A DNA stretch of 64,000 bases from Baekduia soli (GTDB lineage Bacteria; Actinomycetota; Thermoleophilia; Solirubrobacterales; Solirubrobacteraceae). The stretch spans positions 682,001 through 746,000 of the forward strand of contig NZ_CP042430.1 of assembly GCF_007970665.1 (NCBI RefSeq), read 5' to 3'. Positions 1-7,420 of the stretch are shown piece by piece; position 1 is the stretch's first letter, and every line of letters begins with the position of its first letter. Made by a program: the position numbers and the translations under genes. The notes beneath the pieces were generated by a model. That model saw nothing but the letters and a program-made list of their open reading frames with translations. It was not told where the DNA came from and did no database searches.

Positions 1-157
1 CCGTCGGCTGGCGCTCAACGAATGTGAGCGGCGCATCGCACAGGGGCACCGGCTCTCGGCCCTGCGTCTTCTGCTCTCAGGTCTGGTGCGCGATCCGTCA
101 GTGCATGCGCCCGTCGCGCGCGTGCTGGCGTCTCGCCGGCTCCGGAGCGGCGGATGA
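1..157 (+). CDS. C-terminal end of an unidentified protein, probably a glycosyltransferase
   Basis: An open frame enters from the window edge (first full codon at base 2) and ends at TGA 155-157. Only 51 residues are visible, ending ...LASRRLRSGG. They form an Arg/Leu-rich helical tail with the phrase GHRLSALRLLLSGLVRDP, which resembles the helical C-terminal tails seen on family 2 glycosyltransferases. The stop overlaps the next gene's ATG (ATGA), so the two are almost certainly one operon, and the next gene is a glycosyltransferase. The catalytic part is outside the window, so the family assignment is inference only. Confidence 0.6.
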   Translation, partial: RRLALNECERRIAQGHRLSALRLLLSGLVRDPSVHAPVARVLASRRLRSGG

Positions 158-1305
158 GCCACGTCGTCGTCGGCCACGTGGTCAACACCTACGTGACGGT
201 CTCCGAGACGTTCATCCCGGACGCGATCGCCGCGGTGGATGCGCACGGCACCGAGTCCTGGGTCATCTGCGGGCGGAGCGAGAATGAGGACAGGTTCCCT
301 CTTCCCCCGCCGGAGCGACGGATCGTGGCCCCCGTGCCATCGACGGCGCGCCGGATCGTGGATCGCCTCCGGGGCGCCGACCCCCGCCGGCGGTTCGCTG
401 GCAGCGTGCTGGCGGACGCCCGCACGGCCGGCCCCGATCTGCTGCACGCCCACTTCGGATGGTCCGCGCTGTACGCCGCACCGCTGGCGCAGCTCATGGA
501 CATACCGCTCGTCACGACGTTTCATGGCAGCGACGTCACGGTACTGCCGCTCCAGCCCGAGCACCGCGGCGTGTACACCGGCCTCTTCGGCACCATGACG
601 GCGGCCATCGTCGTCTCCCGATACGTGCAGGGCGCGCTCGAGGACCTCGGGTGGGCAGGTCCGACCCACATCGTTCCCGCCGGCGTCGACGTCCGGCGAT
701 TCACGTTCCGCGAGCCGCCGGCCGCGTGTGACGCCCCCCGCGTCGCGTTCGTCGGGCGCCTCGTGGAGCGCAAGGGCGCCGACGTGCTGCTGCGGGCCGC
801 CGCCGGCCTCCGGGCCGACGGGACGCCGGTCGAGGTGCACCTCGTCGGCGATGGGCCCGAGCGCTCGGCGCTGGAGGCTCTGGCCCGCGAACACCGCCTC
901 GAGGAGATCCGGTTCCACGGCGCGCTCGGTCCTGACGGGGTGCGGGACGTCCTGCGAGGTGCCCACCTGATGGTCATGCCCAGCCGGGCGCTGCCTAGCG
1001 GCTCCGGTGAAGGCTCGCCCGTGGTGCTCAAGGAGGCCCTGGCGACGGGCGTGCCCGTCATCGCGACGGACACGGGAGGCACACGCGAGGTGATGCCGCC
1101 GGAATACCGCGACGAGCTGGTGGCCGGCGACGACGTCGCCGGGCTCGCGCACCAGATGCGGGCGGTGCTCCACGACCCGGCCTCGTGGGCTCGACGAGCC
1201 CACGTGGGCCGCGCCTGGGTCGAGCAGGAGTTCGACTGGGGCGTGCTCGGCGCACGCACCGTGGAGCTCTATGCGACCCTCGCCGGCGACGCCGAGCGCC
1301 GCTAG
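154..1305 (+). CDS. Glycosyltransferase family 4 (GT-B fold)
   Basis: A 383-residue retaining GT-B glycosyltransferase that should move a sugar from a nucleotide-sugar donor onto a cell-surface glycan intermediate at the cytoplasmic face. The N-terminal acceptor half contains HAHFGW and TTFHGSDV. The C-terminal donor half starts at VAFVGRLVERKGADVLL and carries HLVGDGPER and the family E-x7-E motif region SGEGSPVVLKEALATGVPVI, followed by TDTGGTREV. Length is normal for GT4. The ATG overlaps the upstream stop by ATGA. The 3' end shares a CTAG tetranucleotide with the convergent gene, so the two stop codons overlap. Donor and acceptor cannot be told from sequence. Confidence 0.88.
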   Translation: MSHVVVGHVVNTYVTVSETFIPDAIAAVDAHGTESWVICGRSENEDRFPLPPPERRIVAPVPSTARRIVDRLRGADPRRRFAGSVLADARTAGPDLLHAHFGWSALYAAPLAQLMDIPLVTTFHGSDVTVLPLQPEHRGVYTGLFGTMTAAIVVSRYVQGALEDLGWAGPTHIVPAGVDVRRFTFREPPAACDAPRVAFVGRLVERKGADVLLRAAAGLRADGTPVEVHLVGDGPERSALEALAREHRLEEIRFHGALGPDGVRDVLRGAHLMVMPSRALPSGSGEGSPVVLKEALATGVPVIATDTGGTREVMPPEYRDELVAGDDVAGLAHQMRAVLHDPASWARRAHVGRAWVEQEFDWGVLGARTVELYATLAGDAERR

Positions 1306-2483
1306 TTGACCACCAGCTCGGCCAGGCGGCGTCCGCAGCTCTCGCGGGAGTACGTCGCGACCGCGGCGGCGCGGGCGGCCGCGCCGAGCTCGGCCCGCCG
1401 GGCGTGCGCCTCCACGATCGCCTCGGCCAGCGCCCCGACGTCCCCCACGCCCACGATCAGCCCGGTGCGGTCGTGCTCGACGACCTCGGCGATGGCCGGG
1501 ATGTCGGACCCGACGACCGAGCATCCGCAGGCCATCGCCTCCAGGAGCGACATGGGCAGCCCCTCGTAGGCCGACGGCAGGGCGAAGACGGCGGCCGAGC
1601 GCATCGCCTCCACGATCACGGAGCGGTCCATGACGAAGCCGTCGAACCGGCAGCGGTCGGCCACGCCGGCCTCCCGCGCGAGCTCGCGCAGCATCTGCTC
1701 GTCGGGTCCGCTCCCCAGGATGCGCAGCGACCACCCGGCGTCCAGGCGGGCCAGCGCGTGGATGAGGTCGGAGATCCGCTTCTGCACGTCCAGCAGGCGC
1801 GCGACGATCACGATCTCCTTGCCCGGCCCCGCCGCCGTGGCCGGCGCCGGGGCGTAGCGGCCGACGTCGACGCCGTTGGGGATCCGGGTCGGGTGACCGC
1901 CGTGCCGACGGACCTTGTCGGCCTCGGCCGAGGTCTGCACGACGATCGCCCGCGCCCGCGGCAGGGTGCGCCGCTTGAACGTCTTGAGTTCGTGGCGGTC
2001 CGGCATCCCCTGGTCGATGCCGATGACCGGCAGGCGCAGTCCGGAGAGGACGTCCCACCGGCCCGTCCAGTACTCCTGGACCATCATGGTGGTGATGCGG
2101 TCCTCGCGGAACCCGCGCCGTAGCTCGGGCAGGATGCTCAGGGCGTTGGCGACCTGGTGGACGTAGCGTCCCGGCGGTGTGCGACGCAGCGATCGCACCC
2201 GCCGCCACGGGGCGTCGACGACGCCGGTCCCCACGAAGCGGATGCCGACCCCCTCCGGCGTGGCCATGACCGCGCTGCCGCGCTCGCTGGGGATGTAGAT
2301 CGTGGCCCTGACGCCCTGGTCGCGCAAGGCATAGGCGTACTCCCAGGACCAGTCGTTGCGATAGGTCTCGACGAACGCCTCCCGCGTCAGCCCGAGGCCG
2401 CGCCCGTAGAACTCCTCGAAGACGTCGGTGCTCAGCAGCAGCGCGACGGCCGGCGAGGCGACCTCAGGGATGCGTGACGACAA
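1302..2483 (-). CDS. Glycosyltransferase family 4 (GT-B fold)
   Basis: A 393-residue GT4 enzyme, distinct from the neighbouring one. The N-terminal half has LLLSTDVFEEFYGRGLG; the donor-binding half has IVIVARLLDVQKRISDLIHAL, LRILGSGPDEQML and the motif stretch PSAYEGLPMSLLEAMACGC with SDIPAIAEVV. The only usable start in frame is a TTG at 2483, 20 bases inside the end of the methyltransferase gene, which indicates translational coupling. It is the last gene of the leftward operon that appears to begin at the lasso precursor (5012). It probably adds one sugar of a surface polysaccharide; the sugar is unknown. Confidence 0.87.
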   Translation of the reverse strand: MSSRIPEVASPAVALLLSTDVFEEFYGRGLGLTREAFVETYRNDWSWEYAYALRDQGVRATIYIPSERGSAVMATPEGVGIRFVGTGVVDAPWRRVRSLRRTPPGRYVHQVANALSILPELRRGFREDRITTMMVQEYWTGRWDVLSGLRLPVIGIDQGMPDRHELKTFKRRTLPRARAIVVQTSAEADKVRRHGGHPTRIPNGVDVGRYAPAPATAAGPGKEIVIVARLLDVQKRISDLIHALARLDAGWSLRILGSGPDEQMLRELAREAGVADRCRFDGFVMDRSVIVEAMRSAAVFALPSAYEGLPMSLLEAMACGCSVVGSDIPAIAEVVEHDRTGLIVGVGDVGALAEAIVEAHARRAELGAAARAAAVATYSRESCGRRLAELVVN

Positions 2484-3198
2484 CGCGGATGCGATTGGCG
2501 AACAGCTCCGGGCGGTGGCGCATCAGCGCAGTGGCCACGGGCCCGGCGGCACGATCGGTCACGCGGTCGCGCAGGAACGGGAGGTCGAGCAGCGGCGTGA
2601 CGCCCCCACCGCTGCGCTCGACGACGCGCAGCCCCACCTGTCGCATCAGACCGGCCAGCGAGTCCAGGGTGAAGAACCGGATGTGGGGGTCGCGCCAGGG
2701 GCGCGTGCCCGACTCCTGGTCGCCCAGCGGAGAGAAGCGCCCCAGCAGGGCGAGGTCGGCCCGGGCGCGCCAGTGCGCCGCGTTGGGCACCTGGATGACG
2801 GCGTGGCCGCCTGGTCGCAGGACGCGCAGGATCTCCGCGGCGGCCTCCTCCGTGCGGAACAGGTGCTCGAAGACCTCGAAGCAGAGCACCAGGTCGAAGG
2901 ACGCGGACGCGAAGGGGAGCACGGCGGCGTCCTCGATGACCCGGGCGTCGAGCCCGAGCGAGCGGGCGCGCTCCACCGCCGCGGCCGAGACGTCGACGCC
3001 GACGTAGGAGCGCGCGTGGGCCTGCATGTAGGGGCCGGCGACCCGGCCGTCGCCGCAGCCGATGTCGAGCACGTCGGTGTCGGCGCCCTTGGACGCGAAC
3101 CGCGCGAAGACCTCGGCCACCGCGTCGCTCTCGCGGCCGACGTACCCGGCTCCGCCCTCCGACCAATACGTGTCGTAGTACTCGGCGGTTGTGGTCAC
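2464..3198 (-). CDS. Class I SAM-dependent methyltransferase
   Basis: A small-molecule or glycan methyltransferase of the Methyltransf_11 type. Motif I is VLDIGCGDGRVAGPY, the acidic residue after strand 2 lies in YVGVDVSAAAVERA, and motif post-II is FDLVLCFEVFEHLF followed by LRPGGHAVIQVPN. I place the start at GTG 3198 (MTTTAEYYDTYW, 244 residues) because a TACGAT hexamer lies 6 bases upstream, the spacing seen at many other starts here. An ATG at 3240 would add 14 residues of poor family character and give 258. It overlaps the downstream GT4 by 20 bases. A role in capping or decorating a surface glycan is inferred from context. Confidence 0.87.
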   Translation of the reverse strand: MTTTAEYYDTYWSEGGAGYVGRESDAVAEVFARFASKGADTDVLDIGCGDGRVAGPYMQAHARSYVGVDVSAAAVERARSLGLDARVIEDAAVLPFASASFDLVLCFEVFEHLFRTEEAAAEILRVLRPGGHAVIQVPNAAHWRARADLALLGRFSPLGDQESGTRPWRDPHIRFFTLDSLAGLMRQVGLRVVERSGGGVTPLLDLPFLRDRVTDRAAGPVATALMRHRPELFANRIRVVVTHP

Positions 3199-3204
3199 AC
3201 GGTC

Positions 3205-3210
3205 ATCGTA
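3205..3210 (-). promoter_or_regulatory. Candidate -10 element TACGAT for the methyltransferase
   Basis: TACGAT (read on the minus strand) ends 6 bases before GTG 3198. This matches the TANNNT-to-start spacing found repeatedly in the window and would give a leaderless mRNA. No convincing -35 is visible. Confidence 0.4.
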
Positions 3211-3261
3211 CTCACGCATCAGCGTCACAAACGGGTCCATCGCGCGTGCCGCGGCGCGCGG

Positions 3262-4314
3262 CTATGTGCACGTCGACGCCAGGGTCCACCCCCGCGTCGC
3301 GACGACCACGCGCGCGTCGGAGGGCGGCGGGCGCAGCACCCGGCCGCGATCCCGTGAGGGAACGACCACGAGGTTCGCGAACGCGTCCGGCGTGCCCATA
3401 CGAAGCTCCCGGAGGCCGGGGCGCCGTGACTGGAGTCCACGATGCTCGCGCGTGGCGCGTCACGCCACACGGCCGCCAGCGCCTGGAGCCGCTCGTTGGG
3501 GACCACGAGCGGCCCACACGGCAGGCGGGACCGGACGACGTGCTCGCCCGCCGCGCGCGTGCGGGCGATCTGGGCCGATGCATCACGGAGGTTCGACAGC
3601 CGCGTGGCCTGGGCGGGAGCGGTCGCGACGACCGCGACCAGCCCGACTGCGGCGACGGCCGGCCAGACGCGAGGGCGTCGCATTCCGATCCAGCCGGCCA
3701 GCCCCGCGCCGGCGAGGACGCACGCCATCGCCTCGAACGGCAGGGCGTATCGCGCGAGGAGCAGCGTGCCGCCGGCGACCGGCAGCAGGAAGGAGACGCC
3801 GAGCGCGGCGACGATCGCCAGCGCCGGCCAGGTACGCCGAGGCGCGGTCAGGACGCCGAACACCGCACCCGTCACCGCCAGCGCGGCCGTCGGCCGACGC
3901 CACCGGCGCGGACCCGGCGACGACCTCCCGGGTCAGGAGCAGGGCGAGGGCGACCACGCCGGCGGCGAGGCCGAACGCCTCGTGGGCGATGGTCAGCGTC
4001 GCCCAGCCGAGCACGCCCGTCGCCAGGTAGCCGATGACCAGCAGGCCGTCCTCGGACCCGGGGCCGAGTGGTGACAGCGCCGCCGCGATGAGGTTGCTGA
4101 GCGGATGCGGGGTGGGACCCGGCGCGTAGTGCGGGAGGTGACCGTGAGCGATCTCCCGCCCCCACACGAGCGAGTGGACCGCGTCGACGTTCACATAGCG
4201 ATCACCGAACGCCGCGAACGCGACAACGCTCACCAACGCGATGATCAGTGCGCTGAGTGCACCAGAGGTGATGCCGCGGCGAGGTGTCCGCGCTGCCATT
4301 GGGCCGGGAGTCAC
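3262..4314 (-). pseudogene. Broken GT-C type (GT39-like) polytopic membrane glycosyltransferase
   Basis: The N-terminal part begins at GTG 4314, directly after the acetyltransferase stop. It reads as a membrane glycosyltransferase: a first TM helix (LSALIIALVSVVAFAAF), then DAVHSLVWGREIAHG and PHPLSNLIAAALSPLGPG, then further TM helices. Near 3900 the frame changes and residues typical of the middle (roughly 150-200 aa) are missing. A second frame continues with TAALAVTGAVFGVLTA and several TM helices. Near 3420 a further single-base shift inside a CCCC run moves to a third frame (PGLRELRMGTPDAFANLVVV) that ends at TAG 3264-3262. The internal loss looks real; the CCCC shift could be a sequencing error. 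Family name is inferred. Confidence 0.7.
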
Positions 4315-4860
4315 TCAGAACTGCTCCGCGGGATCGGCCGTCCGGTCGCGCCGGCCGACGACCCGCGCCGGGATGCCTGCGACGGTCGCGCCCGCGGGGA
4401 CGTCGTCGAGCACGACGGTCATCGCCCCCACCTTCGCGCCGCGGCCGACCCGCACCCCGCCGAGGACCTGGGCATAGGCGCTGAGCACCACGTCGTCCTC
4501 GATGACCGGCGCGCCGTCGCGGTGCTCGCGCACGCCGAGGGTCACGCCGTGGCCCATCGTCACGTTGGCCCCCATGCGGGAGGCCGGGTGGATGATGATC
4601 CCGCCGAAGTGGAAGATCCGCAGGCCCGGGCCGATCTCGGCCGACTTGGGGATGCTGATCCCGGTCAGCAGCGAGACCGCGAGGTGCAGCGCCCCGTAGA
4701 CGGGGAAGAGCGCCAGCCGGACCGGTCGCGGCAGCTCCAGGGTGAAGCGCCCGAGGCGGTAGACGGCGATGGCCCACAGGGCCGGCTCGGTCAGCAGCTC
4801 ACGCGGCGCGTAGCGCCGTACGTCGGCCCGGAGCGCGACGAGGGCGCTCGTGCCGCTCAG
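4315..4860 (-). CDS. Serine O-acetyltransferase-like hexapeptide-repeat acyltransferase, CTG start
   Basis: Left-handed beta-helix acetyltransferase of the CysE / glycan O-acetyltransferase type, about 181 residues. The helical N-terminal domain (LRADVRRYAPRELLTEPALW) and the SIPKSAEIGPGLRIFHFGG transition are followed by hexapeptide coils (GANVTMGHGVTLG, VVLSAYAQVLGGVRVG) and the AGIPARVVG exit. Homology clearly begins well upstream of the first ATG (4575), which would cut the protein in half. No ATG, GTG or TTG exists in frame before the lasso precursor's own frame. The only sensible start is CTG 4860, overlapping the precursor stop (CTGA) with GGGG five bases upstream. It could O-acetylate a surface glycan or, more speculatively, the lasso product. 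Confidence 0.75.
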   Translation of the reverse strand: MSGTSALVALRADVRRYAPRELLTEPALWAIAVYRLGRFTLELPRPVRLALFPVYGALHLAVSLLTGISIPKSAEIGPGLRIFHFGGIIIHPASRMGANVTMGHGVTLGVREHRDGAPVIEDDVVLSAYAQVLGGVRVGRGAKVGAMTVVLDDVPAGATVAGIPARVVGRRDRTADPAEQF

Positions 4861-5012
4861 ATGCTCCCCAGCGTGGGGTTGCCCTTGAACAGGACGCCGT
4901 CGCTCGGCGCCGTGAAGTCCTTGTTGGAGGCCAGCGTCAGGTCGTGCAGGTCACCGATGATCGTCACGGTCGGCGCCTCGTAGACGCGCTGCGCGGCGGG
5001 GGTGTTCTCCAT
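4857..5012 (-). CDS. Lasso-peptide-type RiPP precursor peptide
   Basis: A 51-residue peptide starting at ATG 5012. The leader carries the recognition pattern bound by B1 proteins: Tyr11-x-x-Pro14 (YEAPTVTII), Gly20, then DLHDLT with Leu25-Thr26. In known lasso precursors a Thr at position -2 marks the cleavage site, which would place the core at Ala28 to Ile51. That core has Asp at core positions 5 and 11 but none at 7, 8 or 9, where the ring acceptor normally lies; cleavage before Asn30 would put Asp38 at position 9. The 3' part is SDGVLFKGNPTLGSI. The genes for B1, B2 and the cyclase lie nearby in divergent arrangement. The stop overlaps the CTG of the acetyltransferase. The antisense reading frame of the kinase gene was excluded here. 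Confidence 0.85.
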   Translation of the reverse strand: MENTPAAQRVYEAPTVTIIGDLHDLTLASNKDFTAPSDGVLFKGNPTLGSI

Positions 5013-5019
5013 ATCGCTG

Positions 5020-5048
5020 AGGGTAGGCGGTGGTGTCGGGCGTGGCAA
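5020..5048 (-). promoter_or_regulatory. Promoter of the lasso precursor operon (leaderless)
   Basis: On the minus strand a -35 TTGCCA (5048-5043) and a -10 TACCCT (5025-5020) are separated by exactly 17 bases. The -10 ends 7 bases before ATG 5012, so transcription should begin at or within a base or two of the A of the start codon. Confidence 0.6.
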
Positions 5049-5060
5049 GCTGCGTCGGCT

Positions 5061-5942
5061 TTGCACGATCTGTCCCACCAAAGCGCCACGGGGGCTTACG
5101 GACTGCGGCTGCACCTGGCCGCCCATGACGATCTGCTGGGCCCAGCGCCGACCTCCTGGCCGCGCTGGCAGGTCACCCAGCGGACCGGACCATCGCCCGC
5201 AGGGCGCTCGCGCCTCACCGACGACGAGGCCTGCCTGGTGCTGGACTCCGGCGGGGTGATCGCCCTCGACCGGCGCGAGGCCACGGCCGTCTACATGCTG
5301 CCGCACCCCGTCGGCGCCGATGCGCTCGTGCATCCCTACCTCGTCCCGGCGGCGGCCGTCGCGGCGCACTGGCGCGGCGACGTCTGCTTCCACGCCGGGG
5401 GGTTCGTCCTCGACGGTCGCGCGTGGGGCGTGCTGGCCCCCAAGGACGGCGGGAAGACCACGCTGCTGGCCGGCCTGGCTGGCCGCGGGGTGCCCGTCCT
5501 GGCCGACGACGCGCTCGTGCTGCGCGCCGCCGACACCGCCCTGGCGGGCCCCCGTTGCCTCGATCTGCGGAAGGGTGCGGCCGAGCGCTTCGCGGGCGCC
5601 ACGCCGCTGGGCATGATCGGCGACCGGGAGCGCTGGCGCCTGGCGCTGGCCCCCGCACCGGCCGAGACGCCGTTCGCGGGCTGGGTCGCGCTCGGGTGGG
5701 GGGATGGCCCGCCGCGGACCGAGCCGGTCGCGCTGGCCGGGCGCCTGCGGGCGCTGACGGCATCGCTGACCCTCAGGACCCCGCCTCGGCATCCGCAGGC
5801 GCTGCTCGACGCCGCCACGCCGGCCATGGTGCGCCTGACGCGCGAGGCGGACTGGTCAGCGCTGGAGCCCGGGCTCGACGTCCTGCTCGACGCGCTGCGC
5901 GCCGCCGGCCGCCAGCCAGGCGGTCTGCAGCAGGGCGAATGA
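5061..5942 (+). CDS. HprK-related serine kinase-like protein of the lasso cluster
   Basis: A 293-residue protein (if TTG 5061 is the start) related to the HPr kinase-like enzymes found in paeninodin-type lasso clusters, where the kinase phosphorylates a Ser of the precursor. The P-loop region is GVLAPKDGGKTTLLAGL (about residues 122-138), with Ala in place of the usual first Gly, followed by the Walker-B-like VPVLADDALVL. It is transcribed away from the precursor; the two starts are only 48 bases apart. An in-frame GTG at 4944 would run antisense through the precursor and is unlikely. The last 87 bases overlap the cyclase gene tail to tail. Substrate is inferred; the precursor offers Ser29, Ser37 and Ser50. 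Confidence 0.75.
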   Translation: MHDLSHQSATGAYGLRLHLAAHDDLLGPAPTSWPRWQVTQRTGPSPAGRSRLTDDEACLVLDSGGVIALDRREATAVYMLPHPVGADALVHPYLVPAAAVAAHWRGDVCFHAGGFVLDGRAWGVLAPKDGGKTTLLAGLAGRGVPVLADDALVLRAADTALAGPRCLDLRKGAAERFAGATPLGMIGDRERWRLALAPAPAETPFAGWVALGWGDGPPRTEPVALAGRLRALTASLTLRTPPRHPQALLDAATPAMVRLTREADWSALEPGLDVLLDALRAAGRQPGGLQQGE

Positions 5943-7043
5943 GTGCGGGTCGGGGTCGTCCTTGCGCCACTCGGCCGCCAGGGCGTCGAGGTCGACGCGG
6001 TCGTCCTCGATGCCCGTGCCCGGCCAGGACGCTCCGAACGCCCGGGCCCGCGGACCCCAGATCGCCGCATTGAACGAGGCCTTGCTCGTGCGCCGCAGGC
6101 AGCCGTCCGGCAGCAGGTCGCCCACCAGGCCGGACAGGCCCGCCACCCGGCCGGGCACCCCGCCGCGCGGCGTGCCCCCGGCGTAGGCGGCGAGCGTCCG
6201 CGCGTCGGAGAACGGGTGGCGCACCAGGACCCCGGCATCGCGTCCCAGGAGGTCCAGCGCGGCGATCGTGCACTGCAGGCGGCGGCTGGGCCACCACCAT
6301 CTCGTCAGCGCGCGCGGCCACGACAAGGGCTCTGCGGCCAGCCAGCTGGCGTAGGCCTCCGCGAGCTCCCGCACGCCCTCCGGTCGCAACCACGGGAAGG
6401 CGAACGGCAGCGTGCGGCGACCGCGCCGGGCGCGCAGCGCCGCGGGCAGCGCCTCCCCTGCGGTCGCGCGCCACTGTCCCGGCTCCGGCCGGCGCCGCGC
6501 GAACAGCAGCCGCGCCAGCCGCGCGCGCTCGACCCCCGCGAACAGCTCGTCGCCCCCGGCGCCGGTGAGCATGGTGCCGCCGGCGGCCTGCGCCACCACC
6601 GGGCTGTGGAAGTGCACGTTGAACAGCGGCGGCACGCCGTGGCGGCGCAGGAGCGCGGTCGCGTGGCCGCCGAGCATGTCGAGCTCGCCGCCGAGCTCCA
6701 GCCGGATCCAGTCCTCGAGCCCCAGATGGGCGACGACGCGCTCCTGCCAGTCGTTCTCGTGGGATGCCGGAACCGCGGGGAATCGATTGGACACCGGGAT
6801 CGGCGCGGGCAGGCCCTCCCGCCGCGCGACATGCGCCGCGACGGCCAGCACCGCGCTCGAGTCCCGTCCACCTGAGAAGCTGACCGTGCACGGCGGGCGG
6901 CGCAGCGCCTCCAGCACGACGTCCTCGAACGCGGCGCGCGGCTCCTGCGCGGCCGGGCGCAGCGGCGCGGTCGCCGCGTCGTGGCCGAACGGGACCGACC
7001 ACAGCAGCTCCAGGGGCCGCGGCGCCAGCCGCCCGAGCGTCAT
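5856..7043 (-). CDS. Lasso macrolactam synthetase (Asn-synthetase-like, C protein), short form
   Basis: A 395-residue ATP-pyrophosphatase that in lasso clusters adenylates the acceptor Asp/Glu and closes the macrolactam. The PP-loop is VSFSGGRDSSAVL (SGGRDSS at about residues 57-63); a second hallmark is TGAGGDELFAG. Characterised lasso C proteins are roughly 550-620 residues with an N-terminal glutaminase-like domain. Here only about 50 residues precede the PP-loop, so that domain is absent. The ATG overlaps the B2 stop (ATGA). The 3' end overlaps the convergent kinase gene by 87 bases. Without the rest of the cluster it would be called an asparagine synthase-like protein. Confidence 0.85.
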   Translation of the reverse strand: MTLGRLAPRPLELLWSVPFGHDAATAPLRPAAQEPRAAFEDVVLEALRRPPCTVSFSGGRDSSAVLAVAAHVARREGLPAPIPVSNRFPAVPASHENDWQERVVAHLGLEDWIRLELGGELDMLGGHATALLRRHGVPPLFNVHFHSPVVAQAAGGTMLTGAGGDELFAGVERARLARLLFARRRPEPGQWRATAGEALPAALRARRGRRTLPFAFPWLRPEGVRELAEAYASWLAAEPLSWPRALTRWWWPSRRLQCTIAALDLLGRDAGVLVRHPFSDARTLAAYAGGTPRGGVPGRVAGLSGLVGDLLPDGCLRRTSKASFNAAIWGPRARAFGASWPGTGIEDDRVDLDALAAEWRKDDPDPHSFALLQTAWLAAGGAQRVEQDVEPGLQR

Positions 7044-7420
7044 CCTGGCGGGATGCGCGTCAGCACCGTGAAGCGCTCCTGCTCGGGCGCGACGTCGTGG
7101 CCGACGACCCAGGCGTGCGCCCGGAACGTCCCCTCCGAGCCGCGCACGCCGATCGCCACGTCATGGGTGCGGCCCGCCCCGGCCAGCAGGCGCTGAACGA
7201 TGAGCGACCGCTCCAGGCACGTCGCGCGCCCGGCGCGCAGGACCCCGGCGACCGACCAGCGCCCGGGCCGGGTCAGCGCCGCGGGCGGGCAAGGCGGCAC
7301 CGCGGCCTCGAGCCCCATGCGCTTCAGATCGCGCCGCAGGCACCGCAGCGACCGCCAGGCCCAGACGGTGCCGGCGGGCACGCCATGCCACGCCGCCGCA
7401 CGGCGCAGCCCCGGCCTCAT
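7040..7420 (-). CDS. Lasso leader peptidase B2 (transglutaminase-like)
   Basis: A 126-residue B2 protein, which removes the leader peptide from the precursor. Visible catalytic triad candidates are Cys68 in ATCLERSLIVQRLL, His102 in FRAHAWVV and Asp109 in VVGHDVA, in the order and spacing expected of the transglutaminase-like B2 family. Length is typical for split B2 proteins. It sits between B1 and the cyclase with ATGA overlaps at both ends, forming a three-gene operon B1-B2-C read leftwards from 7698. Confidence 0.88.
   Translation of the reverse strand: MRPGLRRAAAWHGVPAGTVWAWRSLRCLRRDLKRMGLEAAVPPCPPAALTRPGRWSVAGVLRAGRATCLERSLIVQRLLAGAGRTHDVAIGVRGSEGTFRAHAWVVGHDVAPEQERFTVLTRIPPG

Noticed and set aside
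4857-5792. A long minus-strand frame containing the lasso precursor
   Set aside because: Upstream of ATG 5012 it is antisense to the kinase and lacks leader character; promoter position fixes the start at 5012.
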